Shown here: in pieces, positions 27,147 to 35,880 of the stretch | Layout: every line of letters starts with the position of its first letter | Numbering within the stretch: the stretch's first letter is position 1 | Assembly (NCBI GenBank): GCA_021847835.1 | Contig: JAJZPR010000027.1 | Coordinates: 1-38,450, forward strand | Reading direction: 5' to 3' | Source: Pseudomonadota bacterium | Lineage (GTDB): Bacteria; Pseudomonadota; Gammaproteobacteria; Burkholderiales; Thiobacillaceae | Length of the DNA stretch: 38,450 nucleotides | Made by a program: the position numbers and the translations under genes | The notes under the pieces: generated by a model | What the model saw: the letters and a program-made list of their open reading frames with translations, nothing else | What the model was told of the DNA's origin: nothing | The model's database searches: none

Positions 27147-28004
27147 TTACTGCGCCACCTTCGCTTCGAGTTCGCAAGTTTCAAAAACGCCCTCGAACTG
27201 CGTGGAGCGCTTCAACCAGCGTGCCGGAATGGGAGCGCCGTAATTCGATTTGGTAAAGGCCACGCGCACGTATGATCTGCGCAGTTCCGGCGACATGCCG
27301 AAATGATCCGCCTCGCTCAGCGACATGCCGTTCATGTTGACCACCCAGCGGGTGGCATTGATGAATGCACTCGAACCCTGGGCGCCCTCGAGTTCACCGA
27401 GATCCCTGGTATGCAGCGCCTGTTCGACATGATGTGAAAACAGGAGGCTGCATGAGCTTCCGGATACTATGCTGGACAGCATTTCGAACAGCAGCAGCAT
27501 CTTGTCGAAATCGTGTTCGTCGCAGTAATGGAAGCGGCGGATAGGATCAAGAATGAGCAGTCTGCTGTCCTTGGCCGCGACTTCCAGCATATGCATGCCG
27601 TCGCTGCCGATGTGGTCGTTGCTTAACAGCTTGGGTGGAGAAGGCAACGAAACGAATTCGAAATTCCTGTCCATGGCGGCGATCGTCTCGGGTCCATGTC
27701 CTTGCGCAAGCAGGCTCTTGGCAAAGAAATGCGCGCGCCTTTTAAGAACCGAGGGCGGATCCTCGGTCGCAAAGAACACGACCTTGCCCGTCTTCGGAGG
27801 CGGTGGCAAAAGCGCGCCGGCGACCGGAATGCCGGCGGCCACGCCCGCCCCCAGTTGCATCAGTAGCGAAGTCTTCCCAATGCCCGCCGGTACAGCGACC
27901 ACCCCCACCGTTCCGGCAATGAAGTTGGCCAGGCAGAAATCGATCTCCGGCGGATTGTTGCGCCAGGATTCCATGATCGAGATGCGGCCCTTCTGGCTGT
28001 CCAT
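27147..28004 (-). CDS. RepA-like hexameric helicase/ATPase
   Basis: A 285-residue RecA-fold ATPase that matches the layout of plasmid RSF1010 RepA helicase: an opening IAGTVGVVAVPAGIGKTS (Walker A 39-46), TEDPP (80-84), Walker B LLILDPIRRF (149-158), SHH (190-192) as sensor, QGSSAFINATRW (209-220), and TKSNYGAPIPARWLKR near 251-266. These features are those of replication helicases that form six-membered rings. Here it is found in a chromosomal operon, between the Hyf-like complex and dynamin 2, with no replication initiator or primase near it. It may have a new role. The exact start is uncertain: the ATG at 28004 has a weak ribosome site. Confidence 0.88.
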   Translation of the reverse strand: MDSQKGRISIMESWRNNPPEIDFCLANFIAGTVGVVAVPAGIGKTSLLMQLGAGVAAGIPVAGALLPPPPKTGKVVFFATEDPPSVLKRRAHFFAKSLLAQGHGPETIAAMDRNFEFVSLPSPPKLLSNDHIGSDGMHMLEVAAKDSRLLILDPIRRFHYCDEHDFDKMLLLFEMLSSIVSGSSCSLLFSHHVEQALHTRDLGELEGAQGSSAFINATRWVVNMNGMSLSEADHFGMSPELRRSYVRVAFTKSNYGAPIPARWLKRSTQFEGVFETCELEAKVAQ

Positions 28005-28014
28005 GATCCGTGCC

Positions 28015-30009
28015 CTAGTGCGGGCCGGGAGGTGACCACAGCAGGGCGGTGGCCAGTATCAGGATGAGCAGGATGCCGATATAGGCCAGGTAGGCATTCA
28101 TCAGTCCGTTCTGCAGGAAGCGCAGCTTGCGGGTCAGCCAGTCCACTGCGCGCAGAACGGGCTGGAACAGCAGCGGGCCGAAGATCGGCGCCTGCGCGTA
28201 GTCGAATTTCAGCTCCTTGAGGAAGTAAGGCTTGCCTTCGAACTGGCGTGCCACGGCGTTGGTCGGCCGGTAGACGAAGCTGTAGAACACGCGCAGCGCG
28301 TTGGAGAAGGCCAGCGCGGTGGTCGCCCCCGCATGCGCGGCGTAATCTTCGCCGCCGCACCAGATCGGCGCACGGCGCACGGCATAGCGCCGCCGCACCC
28401 GGATCAGGGCCAGCGGGATCAGCGCCAGCAGCGGCATCGCCACCACCAGCGCTGCAGGCGAAATGAAGGCGAAGCCGGCCGACAGCGGCACCAGCAGCCG
28501 CTCGTGCACCATCGCCGCCGGCGCCTGCAGCGCCGGCCAGGCAGCGCGTTGCATTTCCGGTAACCACCAGATCATGCTGACCGCCATGGCCGGCACCGCG
28601 AGTCCGGTGACGAGCACCGCGATGCGCGGCATGACCGTCAGCCGAACCAGGTGTTTGCGGTAATGCGCGCCATGCGGTTCGTTCTGGCCGAGCAGGCCGA
28701 CGCCGAACAGCTTGACCATGGTCGCCAGCGCGATGGCCGCGGTCAGCGCGAGGCCGGCGCCGGCCAGCGCCAGCGCAATGCGCGCGCCGTCGCTGGCAAG
28801 CATGAAGTCGTGGAACAGGCTCTGGAACACATACCATTCGCTGACGAAACCTGCGGTGGGTGGCAGCGCCGCCAGGCTCATCGCGCCGAATGCCGCACCC
28901 AGCCCGAGCGTGAGCGGTGCATGGCGCAGGATCGCGCCCTGGCGGATCTGATAGCCGCCTTGCAGCGCGGCGACGGCGTCGCCGGTAAAGAACAGCGCGC
29001 CCTTGGCCAGGCTGTGTCCCATCAGGTGCAACAGACCCACGCTCCAGGCCAGCCCGGCGAGCATGTCCTGCCCGCCGGCGCGGAACACCAGGGCGGCACC
29101 GAGCGCGGTCACCGCGACCGCCGCGTTTTCGGCCGAGGAAAACGCCAGTAGCCGGCGCCAGTCGTTCTGCTGGAAGGTGTACAGGATGGCGAGAATGGCG
29201 GTGAGCGTGCCCGCGGCGAGCACCACGAAGCCGAAGGCGGCAAGCCAGGGCGGATTGCCCAGCCACTGCAGTAGCGCGCGGCCGAGCGCGAAATAGGCGG
29301 CGTTCATCACCGCGCCGGAAAGGATGGCGCCGGTCGCGCCGCTGCCGTGGCCGTAGGCGCCGGGATACCACTCGTAGAACGGCAGCAGGCCGAGCTTGGC
29401 GCCGAAGCCGATCAGCCACAGGCAAGCCAGGAAGAATGCGGGTGCCGCGCTCCAGTTTTGCCAGCGCGCGGCATAGGAGGCGAAGTCGAGGTCCGGCCCC
29501 AGCATCAGCACCGCCAGCAGCAGCGCCACCGAGCCCACTTCGAGCAGCGCCAGCATGAACAGGTTGTCCTGCCCGGCCTGGGGCGTGTGGTGCTCGGCCA
29601 GCAGCATGACCGCGCCGCCCAGGCTCAGCGCTTCCCACGCGATCAGGAAGCTTGCACCGTCCTGCAATCCGATCACGCCCAGCGCGCCGAGCAGCGACAG
29701 CGCGGCGCCAGCCGCCCAGCCGTGCGCGCGATTGGTGCCGGCAGAGAGCGTGGCGAAGAACACCGGCAGCAGCGTCGGCAGCAGCAGCCACAGGCCGGCG
29801 GCATCGGCGTGGAAACGCAGCGTCCAGTTGCCGAACGGCAGGTCTAGCGTTCCTGCGCCGCCGGGCAAGGCCGCGAGCGCACCCAGTGCGGCGAGCACGG
29901 CGCCGGCTGCCAGCAGCCATCGCGCCGGCTGCGCACGCAGGAAGACATCGATCAGCAGCGCCGCCAGCCAGGCCAGCGCGGCAAAGCCAAGCAGGAGATC
30001 AGGATTCAT
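28015..30009 (-). CDS. HyfB/NuoL-like antiporter subunit
   Basis: A 664-residue membrane protein of the proton- or sodium-pumping antiporter family (HyfB, NuoL, MrpA). It has about 14-16 hydrophobic segments and family features such as FYEWYPGAYGHGSGATGAILSG, LMGHSLAKGALFFTGDAVAAL (lysine in a transmembrane helix) and a long C-terminal helical tail. The start is the ATG at 30009 with GGAGG, overlapping the preceding gene by 11 bases. It is the last gene of the six-gene membrane complex. Two antiporter-like subunits (this and 32352-33818) imply an ion-translocating complex. Confidence 0.92.
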   Translation of the reverse strand: MNPDLLLGFAALAWLAALLIDVFLRAQPARWLLAAGAVLAALGALAALPGGAGTLDLPFGNWTLRFHADAAGLWLLLPTLLPVFFATLSAGTNRAHGWAAGAALSLLGALGVIGLQDGASFLIAWEALSLGGAVMLLAEHHTPQAGQDNLFMLALLEVGSVALLLAVLMLGPDLDFASYAARWQNWSAAPAFFLACLWLIGFGAKLGLLPFYEWYPGAYGHGSGATGAILSGAVMNAAYFALGRALLQWLGNPPWLAAFGFVVLAAGTLTAILAILYTFQQNDWRRLLAFSSAENAAVAVTALGAALVFRAGGQDMLAGLAWSVGLLHLMGHSLAKGALFFTGDAVAALQGGYQIRQGAILRHAPLTLGLGAAFGAMSLAALPPTAGFVSEWYVFQSLFHDFMLASDGARIALALAGAGLALTAAIALATMVKLFGVGLLGQNEPHGAHYRKHLVRLTVMPRIAVLVTGLAVPAMAVSMIWWLPEMQRAAWPALQAPAAMVHERLLVPLSAGFAFISPAALVVAMPLLALIPLALIRVRRRYAVRRAPIWCGGEDYAAHAGATTALAFSNALRVFYSFVYRPTNAVARQFEGKPYFLKELKFDYAQAPIFGPLLFQPVLRAVDWLTRKLRFLQNGLMNAYLAYIGILLILILATALLWSPPGPH

Positions 30010-30814
30010 GGCGGCCTCCGTGTATGCGTTGCGGGCGGCGGCGCAGCAACAGCAGCAGCGCCTCGATGATCGCCGCCGGGTTGGGCGGGCAGCCTGGCAG
30101 CCAGACGTCCACCGGCAGGATGCCGTCCAGACCATTGTGGCAGGCGTAGCCGCCGCCGTTGGTGCCGCCGCCGGTGGCGCAGGTGCCCAGCGCCATCACC
30201 CAGCGCGGTTGCGGCATGGCCTCCCAGGTGCGCAACAGCGGCTCGCGCATCGCCGCAGTCACCGGGCCGGTAACCAGCAGCAGATCGGCGAAGCGCGGCG
30301 AGGGAGTGAAGAAGATGCCCAGGCGGTGCAGGTTGTAGAACGGGTTGAGCAGTGCGCTAAGTTCGCTCTCGCAGCCGTTGCACGAGCCGGCGTCGACGTG
30401 GCGGATGTGCAGGCTTTTGCCGAAACCGGCGAGTTCCTCGACCAGTTGCGCCTCGCGCTGCGCATCTGCGGCCGGCACAACATCGCCGAAGGTGCGCAGG
30501 TCGGTGCGCTCGCGCACGCCGAAGGCCCAGTCATGGCTGACGCTGAACGCGCCGGACGGACAGACTTCGGTGCATATCTGGCAGCCGACGCAGCGTGCAT
30601 AATCCAGTCCGATGCCGTGCTGCGGCAGCGCGGCAATAGCCTCGGCCGGGCAGGCGGCCACGCAGTCGTTACAGGCATCCTGCGCCGCCGTACACTTCGC
30701 CGCATCGAGGTGCGGCAGGCCGAGCACGCCGGCCTGGCCGTCCGGGCCAGGCCCCTCGGGCCAGCCGGTCGCCACCTTGCCGCCCTTGACGCCGAACCAG
30801 GTCCATATCGGCAT
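29999..30814 (-). CDS. Ferredoxin-NuoB/HyfI fusion, Fe-S subunit
   Basis: A 271-residue fusion. The N-terminal part is a two-cluster ferredoxin: C41-x6-C48-x2-C51-x3-C55 (unusual first spacing) and C75-x2-C78-x2-C81-x3-C85. The C-terminal part is a NuoB/hydrogenase small subunit with all proximal-cluster cysteines, CNGC (145-148), GTCATGG (C212) and PGCPP (C242). In hydrogenase 4 and complex I these are separate proteins (HyfH and HyfI, NuoI and NuoB). The start has a good AAGGAG site. It would carry electrons through the complex. Confidence 0.93.
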   Translation of the reverse strand: MPIWTWFGVKGGKVATGWPEGPGPDGQAGVLGLPHLDAAKCTAAQDACNDCVAACPAEAIAALPQHGIGLDYARCVGCQICTEVCPSGAFSVSHDWAFGVRERTDLRTFGDVVPAADAQREAQLVEELAGFGKSLHIRHVDAGSCNGCESELSALLNPFYNLHRLGIFFTPSPRFADLLLVTGPVTAAMREPLLRTWEAMPQPRWVMALGTCATGGGTNGGGYACHNGLDGILPVDVWLPGCPPNPAAIIEALLLLLRRRPQRIHGGRHES

Positions 30815-30829
30815 GATGCGTTCTCCTTC

Positions 30830-32350
30830 CTAGCGATCGACTCCGGCCACCGACAGGCCGAAGCTCGCTTCGTTGATTGCGTAATCCATCATGTTGCTGT
30901 CCGCCACCGTGAACGGGAACACGCGCCAGTTCGAGAACGAGGGCTCCTTGATCTTCACGCGCGCGAGCCCGGCGCGCGCCGCGTCGAGATGGACGGCATA
31001 GAGCAGGCCGCCGCGCGTGCCCTCGACCCAGCCCAGCCCATCGCCTTCCGGATCGGCTTGCTCCACCGCCTCGCGCCGCAACACCGGTCCCGGCGCGAGC
31101 AGCGCCAGTGTCTGGCGGATCAGTGCGAGCGACTGGCGGATCTCGGCCGCGCGCACCAGGGCGCGGGCATGCGCGTCGCCGCCCTTTTCCACGGGCACTT
31201 CGAAAGCGAGATGCGCATACAGCGCATAGACATGGTCGCGGCGCAGGTCGCGGTCGAGATCGCTGGCGCGCTCCACCGGCCCGGTCGCGCCCTGCTCGAA
31301 CGCCACCTGGCGTGCCAGCATACCGGTGGTCTGCAGGCGATCCAGATAGCTGCGCGTGCCTTCCAGGCGCGCGAGGTAGACCTCGATGGCAGGCTCGATC
31401 GTCGCGAGTGCTTCGTTCAGCCCGGCTACGTCGAGGTCGCGGCGCAGCCCACCCGGCGCGATCAGTCCGCGCAGGAAGCGGCTGCCGGTGAGCCGGGCGT
31501 TGACCTGCTTGACCTGCTCATCCAGCCACAGCCCCTCGGCCTCGGCCACCTTGAGCGTGGTGGTCTTGGCCAGGTGGCCGAAGTAATGCAGGTGGTTGTA
31601 GAGCCGTTCCAGCTCGGCCAGGATCACGCGCAGCGCGCGCGCGCGGCGCGGCGCGCGCCAGCCGAGTGCGCCTTCCACGGCTTGGGAGTAGGCCAGCGCG
31701 TGCGCCACGGAATCCACACCGGATACGCGCTCCGCCAGCACGCTGCCGGTGAGCAGACTGGCGCCTTGGAAGCGCGCCTCCATGGCACGGTGCTTGTAGA
31801 ACAGGCGCGGGTGGTAATGCAGGATGCCTTCGCCGATGTAGTAGAACAGGAACTGCGCCGACTCGACCACGTCGGCGCGCACCGGGCCGAACGGCAGGCG
31901 CTGGATTTCCGCGCCTATCATCCGGGGCTCGGTGGGCGGCATGGCGTGGCCCGCAAGCGCTGCACCATGGCGGTCGAACGCTTTGAGCAGGGGTGGAGCA
32001 CCAGCGCTGAATCCTTCGTGCAGCGCCAGCGGATAGGGTTCCGGATGGCCGTCGAATTGGATGCCGTACAAATCGGCGATCTCGCGCTCGTACCAGCCGA
32101 GCAGCGGCAGCTTGCCGGCCAGGCTGGGCAGGCGGCGAGCGGATAACTCCACGCGCCACAAGCGGTAGGGCTTGTCGGCCCCCTGACTCATCACGTAACG
32201 GGTTTGCAGCGTCCCGTCCGGGCGCTGCAGGGCGTAGGCGAACTGCATGCGCCCGTGCGCGCTCGGTGCGTCGCCCAGCGCCGTCATCAGGTCGTCGGCG
32301 GCGCGCGGCAGCTGTTCCGGGGTCAGGTCGAGGATTTCGCAGTGGCGCAT
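30830..32350 (-). CDS. HyfG-like NuoC-NuoD fusion without nickel ligands
   Basis: A 506-residue hydrogenase-4-type large subunit. Residues about 1-115 are a NuoC part (GWYEREIADLYGIQFDGHP) and the rest is NuoD-like (HPRLFYKHRAMEARF, HYFGHLAKTTTLKVAEAEG). Where [NiFe] hydrogenases read RVCGICGxxH this protein reads RVSGVDSVAH (208-217), and the C-terminal CxxC site is replaced by a SFGLSVAG run. The only cysteine in the protein is C4, so no NiFe centre can be bound. It fits the energy-converting-hydrogenase-related (Ehr) type. The start is the ATG at 32350, one base after the previous stop. Confidence 0.93.
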   Translation of the reverse strand: MRHCEILDLTPEQLPRAADDLMTALGDAPSAHGRMQFAYALQRPDGTLQTRYVMSQGADKPYRLWRVELSARRLPSLAGKLPLLGWYEREIADLYGIQFDGHPEPYPLALHEGFSAGAPPLLKAFDRHGAALAGHAMPPTEPRMIGAEIQRLPFGPVRADVVESAQFLFYYIGEGILHYHPRLFYKHRAMEARFQGASLLTGSVLAERVSGVDSVAHALAYSQAVEGALGWRAPRRARALRVILAELERLYNHLHYFGHLAKTTTLKVAEAEGLWLDEQVKQVNARLTGSRFLRGLIAPGGLRRDLDVAGLNEALATIEPAIEVYLARLEGTRSYLDRLQTTGMLARQVAFEQGATGPVERASDLDRDLRRDHVYALYAHLAFEVPVEKGGDAHARALVRAAEIRQSLALIRQTLALLAPGPVLRREAVEQADPEGDGLGWVEGTRGGLLYAVHLDAARAGLARVKIKEPSFSNWRVFPFTVADSNMMDYAINEASFGLSVAGVDR

Positions 32351-32351
32351 G

Positions 32352-33818
32352 TCACACCTCCCCGAGTTGCGCCGCGATCGCGGCCAGATGCTGCCAGATG
32401 GCCGGCAGCCACCACAGGCCCAGCGCCAGCACTGCGGCCAGCGCCACCGCCATCGGCGCCACCTGCACAAAGCCGAGCCTGAGCTGCGGCGCATGCTCGG
32501 GCCGCGCGCCGAAATACATGGCGCGGAACTTGTTCAGGAAGCCCACGAAAATCACGATCAGCAGCACGGCCATCCACCACACCGCCCATGGATTGGCGCT
32601 GGTCATGCCGCCGCGCAGCACGGTCAGTTCCGACAGGAACAGGCCGAACGGCGGTGCGCCGGTGATCGCCACGGCGCCGGCCAGCCACATTGCCCCGGAG
32701 CGCGGGAAGTAATCCAGCACGCGGCGGATGCGCTCGATCTCCTTGCTTTCAAAGCCGTGCATCATGTTGCCGGCGCCGAAGAACACCAGTGACTTGGCCA
32801 GAGAATGGTTGAGCATGTGGTAGAGCGCGCCTATGGTGCCCAGCGGCCCGCCGAAGCCGAAACCGAGCGCGATCACGCCCATGTGCTCGACGCTGGAATA
32901 GGCTGCGAGCCGCTTGATGATGGTCTGGCGGATGATGAACAGCGCCGCCACCAGCAGGCTGAATGCACCCAGCACCACCAGCGCGGTGCGCGCGCTGCCT
33001 TCGATCGGTGTGCCACGCAATATGCCGAGATAGCGCACCACGCCGAGCATGGCGCAGTTGAGCAGCGCGCCGGACAGCATGGCCGACACCGGCGCCGGGC
33101 CTTCGCTGTGCGCATCGGGCAGCCAGGTGTGCATCGGCGCCAGCCCGACCTTGGTGCCGTAGCCGATCAGCACCAGCAGGAAGGAAAGCAGCAGCAGCAC
33201 ACTCTCGGTCTTCGGCGCGATGGATCCGAAGCTGGCCCAGGTCATGTCGTACACTGGGCCGAGCACGAAGGTGCCGGCCCAGTAGAACAGCACGGTGCCG
33301 AGCAGCGCCAGACCCAGGCCGGCGGAGACGATGACGATGTATTTCCAGGCCGCCTCGATGGACTCCGGCGCGCGCTGGAAGCCGACCAGGAAGGCGCTGA
33401 CGATGGTAGTGAGGTCGATGGCGATCCAGTACAGGCCCGGGTTGTTCTGTGCCGGGGCGAGGAACATGGTCAGCGCGAAGGCCGCGAACAGGCCGTAAAA
33501 GCGATTAAGCCGTGATTCCTCGCCGTGCATCCAGCGCATGTAGCCGGTGGCGTAGACGGAGGCGAGCAAATAGACGCAGGCCAGGCAGAACATCACCCAC
33601 ACGCCGAAGCCGTCAAGCAGCAGGTAACCGGAAAGCGCCGTGGCACCGGCGGCGGGCGTGGCACCCAGCAGGTAGCACACCAGCACGAAATCGATGACGG
33701 CCGCGAGCAGGTTGACGCGCTCGGCGATGCGCGCGTTCGGCAACAGCCAGCACACGGCCACGGCGCCGGCGGTGACGATCCAGATGGCGTACAGGGCTTC
33801 CCAGATCATGGCGTTCAT
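32352..33818 (-). CDS. HyfF/NuoN-like antiporter subunit
   Basis: A 488-residue membrane protein of the HyfF/NuoN/MrpD type with about 14 hydrophobic segments. Conserved features are AWKYIVIVSAGLGLALLG, PMHTWLPDAHSEGPAPVSAMLSG and MLNHSLAKSLVFFGAGN (lysine in the transmembrane helix). The start overlaps the HyfE-like stop by ATGA. It forms part of the ion-translocating arm of the complex. Confidence 0.93.
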   Translation of the reverse strand: MNAMIWEALYAIWIVTAGAVAVCWLLPNARIAERVNLLAAVIDFVLVCYLLGATPAAGATALSGYLLLDGFGVWVMFCLACVYLLASVYATGYMRWMHGEESRLNRFYGLFAAFALTMFLAPAQNNPGLYWIAIDLTTIVSAFLVGFQRAPESIEAAWKYIVIVSAGLGLALLGTVLFYWAGTFVLGPVYDMTWASFGSIAPKTESVLLLLSFLLVLIGYGTKVGLAPMHTWLPDAHSEGPAPVSAMLSGALLNCAMLGVVRYLGILRGTPIEGSARTALVVLGAFSLLVAALFIIRQTIIKRLAAYSSVEHMGVIALGFGFGGPLGTIGALYHMLNHSLAKSLVFFGAGNMMHGFESKEIERIRRVLDYFPRSGAMWLAGAVAITGAPPFGLFLSELTVLRGGMTSANPWAVWWMAVLLIVIFVGFLNKFRAMYFGARPEHAPQLRLGFVQVAPMAVALAAVLALGLWWLPAIWQHLAAIAAQLGEV

Positions 33819-34495
33819 CCGACCAGGCGCGTGAGTTCGCGGCTGCTGGTGGTGCCCAGCTCGCGGTGCAGGTAGCGCACCAGCAGGCCGAAGGTGGATA
33901 CGATGATCAAGAGATCGAACAGGATCACCAGTTCGAGCAGCAGCGGCATGCCCGGCACCAGAATCTGCGAGCCGAGGAAGATGCCGTTCTCGATCACCAG
34001 CAGGCCGAGGATTGCGCTCACCGCCTCCGCGCGCAGCACCAGCATCAGGAAGCCGATCAGTTTCAGCGCGAACATGGTGGTCAGCGCGAGCACGGCGATG
34101 CTGTCGGCGAGGTTCATGCGCAGCCCCAGGCGGTGCGCGAGCGCGTAGGAGAACAGCACCAGGAAGCCGCCCATCACGATGCTGCTCGACGGCTGCAGCA
34201 GCGGCGTAAATTCGCGGCTCTGCTTCAGGTCGTCGATGATGCGCAGCAGCAGGTAGGGCAGCAGCGAGCCGCGCAGCAGCGCGGTCAGCACGGCGATGAC
34301 CAGCAGCTCCGGATAATGGCCGTACACGCCGACTGCGGCGGATAGCGCGGCGATCACCCAGGATTCGGCGGCGAAGGCATAGACGTGATTCTTCACCCAG
34401 TGCGAACCGAGCATGACGAACGCCAGGATCAGCGCGACGATGGCGAGCAGGCTGAAGATCGAGGCGGCCAGCGGATCGAGGTGGAATATCAGCAT
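33815..34495 (-). CDS. HyfE-like membrane subunit
   Basis: A 226-residue protein with about six to seven hydrophobic segments, matching hydrogenase 4 subunit E (HyfE), whose C-terminal half resembles the NuoK family: SAILGLLVIENGIFLG carries the characteristic membrane glutamate. It ends in a short basic tail. The start has GGAGACGACG before the ATG. It lies between the HyfC-like and HyfF-like subunits in the usual hyf order. Confidence 0.92.
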   Translation of the reverse strand: MLIFHLDPLAASIFSLLAIVALILAFVMLGSHWVKNHVYAFAAESWVIAALSAAVGVYGHYPELLVIAVLTALLRGSLLPYLLLRIIDDLKQSREFTPLLQPSSSIVMGGFLVLFSYALAHRLGLRMNLADSIAVLALTTMFALKLIGFLMLVLRAEAVSAILGLLVIENGIFLGSQILVPGMPLLLELVILFDLLIIVSTFGLLVRYLHRELGTTSSRELTRLVG

Positions 34496-34508
34496 CGTCG
34501 TCTCCGTT

Positions 34509-35453
34509 TCATAGTTGCCGTGCGACCACGGCCAGAATCGCCATCAGGAAGGACAGCGCGAGCGGCTCCTGGTAGCGGTAGAAGCGCAACCGCGATTGTG
34601 CGGTGTCGACGCAGGCCATCACCAGCGCCAGCACAAGCCACTTTCCCAACAGCGCGAGGAATGCTCCCGCGACTCCGAGCGCCGTGCCCTTTGCCGACAA
34701 ACCCCAGGGGATGGTCAGCACATTGAGGAAGATGGTGTACAGGATCGCCTGCTTCATCCAGGATGCCCATTTCAGCAGCGCCAGGAGCGGCCCGGAATAT
34801 TCCAAGATGCGGGCTTCGCCGATCATGTAGATCTCATAGTGAATCGAGGAATGGATAGGCAGCCGCTCGGTCTCGACAGTGAGCAGGATGAAAAATGCCG
34901 CAACCAGGAAGATGTGCGCCGGACTCCAGTAGACCGCGGGTTGCGCGACCAGCAGGTGGTTAACGACGAACGGCAGCATGGCTTGCGCCAGCAGCGTAAT
35001 CCCAATGAACACCATGATCAGCGTCGGCTCGGCAAGGATTGTCAGCATGGCCTCGCGGCTGGAGCCGAGGCCGCCGTATGGATGACCGCTGTCCAGTCCG
35101 GCAAGCAGGATACCGAAACCGCCGAGCGTGAGTATGAGTCCGCCGCCTAGAATGTCGCCCATGTCCGAGAGCGGCAGCGGATAGTTTGTCAGCACCGGGA
35201 TCAGGATCGGAACCGTAAGCATGGCGGTGAAGGCCACGATGGGCGCAACCCAGAACACCCAAGAGGCTGTGGCCGGGATGACCAATTCCTTGCGAAACAG
35301 CTTGAACAGGTCGCGGTAAGGCTGCCATATGCTTGGCCCTTGCCCACGCTGGATTTTTTCCTCGACGGTTACGATGAACCCATGCAGCAACGGGGAAAAC
35401 AGCAGAATGGTCAAGACCTGGGCAATTTGTTGGAGCAGCATATTTTCTTGCAT
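34509..35453 (-). CDS. HyfC/NuoH-like membrane subunit
   Basis: A 314-residue membrane protein homologous to HyfC/HycD and NuoH with about eight hydrophobic segments. Visible family parts are GFIVTVEEKIQRGQGPS, YRDLFKLFRKE and the loop ERLPIHSSIHYEIYMIGEARILEYSGP, where NuoH has its quinone-side glutamates. It would link the Fe-S arm to the membrane arm. The ribosome binding site is only AAGAAAA; a second ATG four codons later is an alternative start. It is the first gene of the Hyf-like set. Confidence 0.93.
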   Translation of the reverse strand: MQENMLLQQIAQVLTILLFSPLLHGFIVTVEEKIQRGQGPSIWQPYRDLFKLFRKELVIPATASWVFWVAPIVAFTAMLTVPILIPVLTNYPLPLSDMGDILGGGLILTLGGFGILLAGLDSGHPYGGLGSSREAMLTILAEPTLIMVFIGITLLAQAMLPFVVNHLLVAQPAVYWSPAHIFLVAAFFILLTVETERLPIHSSIHYEIYMIGEARILEYSGPLLALLKWASWMKQAILYTIFLNVLTIPWGLSAKGTALGVAGAFLALLGKWLVLALVMACVDTAQSRLRFYRYQEPLALSFLMAILAVVARQL

Positions 35454-35501
35454 TTTTCTTGCGCGCCTGTTTTCGTCAGATGACTTTGTTCAATTCTTGG
35501 G

Positions 35502-35867
35502 CTATCCAACTTGGCCGCATGTGCCGCCGTTTTCCGGCGGATCGCCCTGCTCCGGATTGACCACCCCGAACCGGGCCGGGATGTGGGCATAAAAGATGCG
35601 CAGTTTTTCCCGATGCAACAGTTCCAGCAGGCGCGCGGATTCTTCCTGGGTGACGACGAACTCGACTTCCACGGCCAGGCTTCCCGCCAGCTCAAAGAAA
35701 TGGTCCTCCATCAGGTGATGGTGATGGCCGAAGCCCCCCATGGCATGAAAGGCCGTGCCGCCGCGTATGCCCAGCTTGTTGGCTTGTTCGAGCAGCCATT
35801 CCCAGGCAAGCTTGCCATGACAGCGCTGGCTCTCCTGCAAATATAATCTTAAGAAGCAGCCTTCCAT
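35502..35867 (-). CDS. DUF190 (PII-like) protein
   Basis: A 121-residue DUF190 protein with the family features LRLYLQESQRCHGKLAWEWLLEQA, GIRGGTAFHAMGGFG and FFELAGSLAVEVEFV. DUF190 proteins resemble small PII-like sensors and often occur next to crcB. A run of four histidines (about residues 48-51, HHHH) follows GFG. The ribosome binding site GAGGAGAG is strong. By family association it could sense ligands or modulate fluoride export; this is not proven. Confidence 0.92.
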   Translation of the reverse strand: MEGCFLRLYLQESQRCHGKLAWEWLLEQANKLGIRGGTAFHAMGGFGHHHHLMEDHFFELAGSLAVEVEFVVTQEESARLLELLHREKLRIFYAHIPARFGVVNPEQGDPPENGGTCGQVG

Positions 35868-35880
35868 ATCTCTCTCCTCA

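Noticed and set aside
29555..32146. Plus-strand frame of 863 codons opposite the Hyf-like genes
   Set aside because: Same GC-rich shadow effect; it crosses three genuine minus-strand genes with clear motifs.
30830..32350. Reading the six-gene set as a true hydrogenase 4 or formate hydrogenlyase
   Set aside because: The large subunit has no nickel-binding cysteines and no formate dehydrogenase or maturation genes are present.
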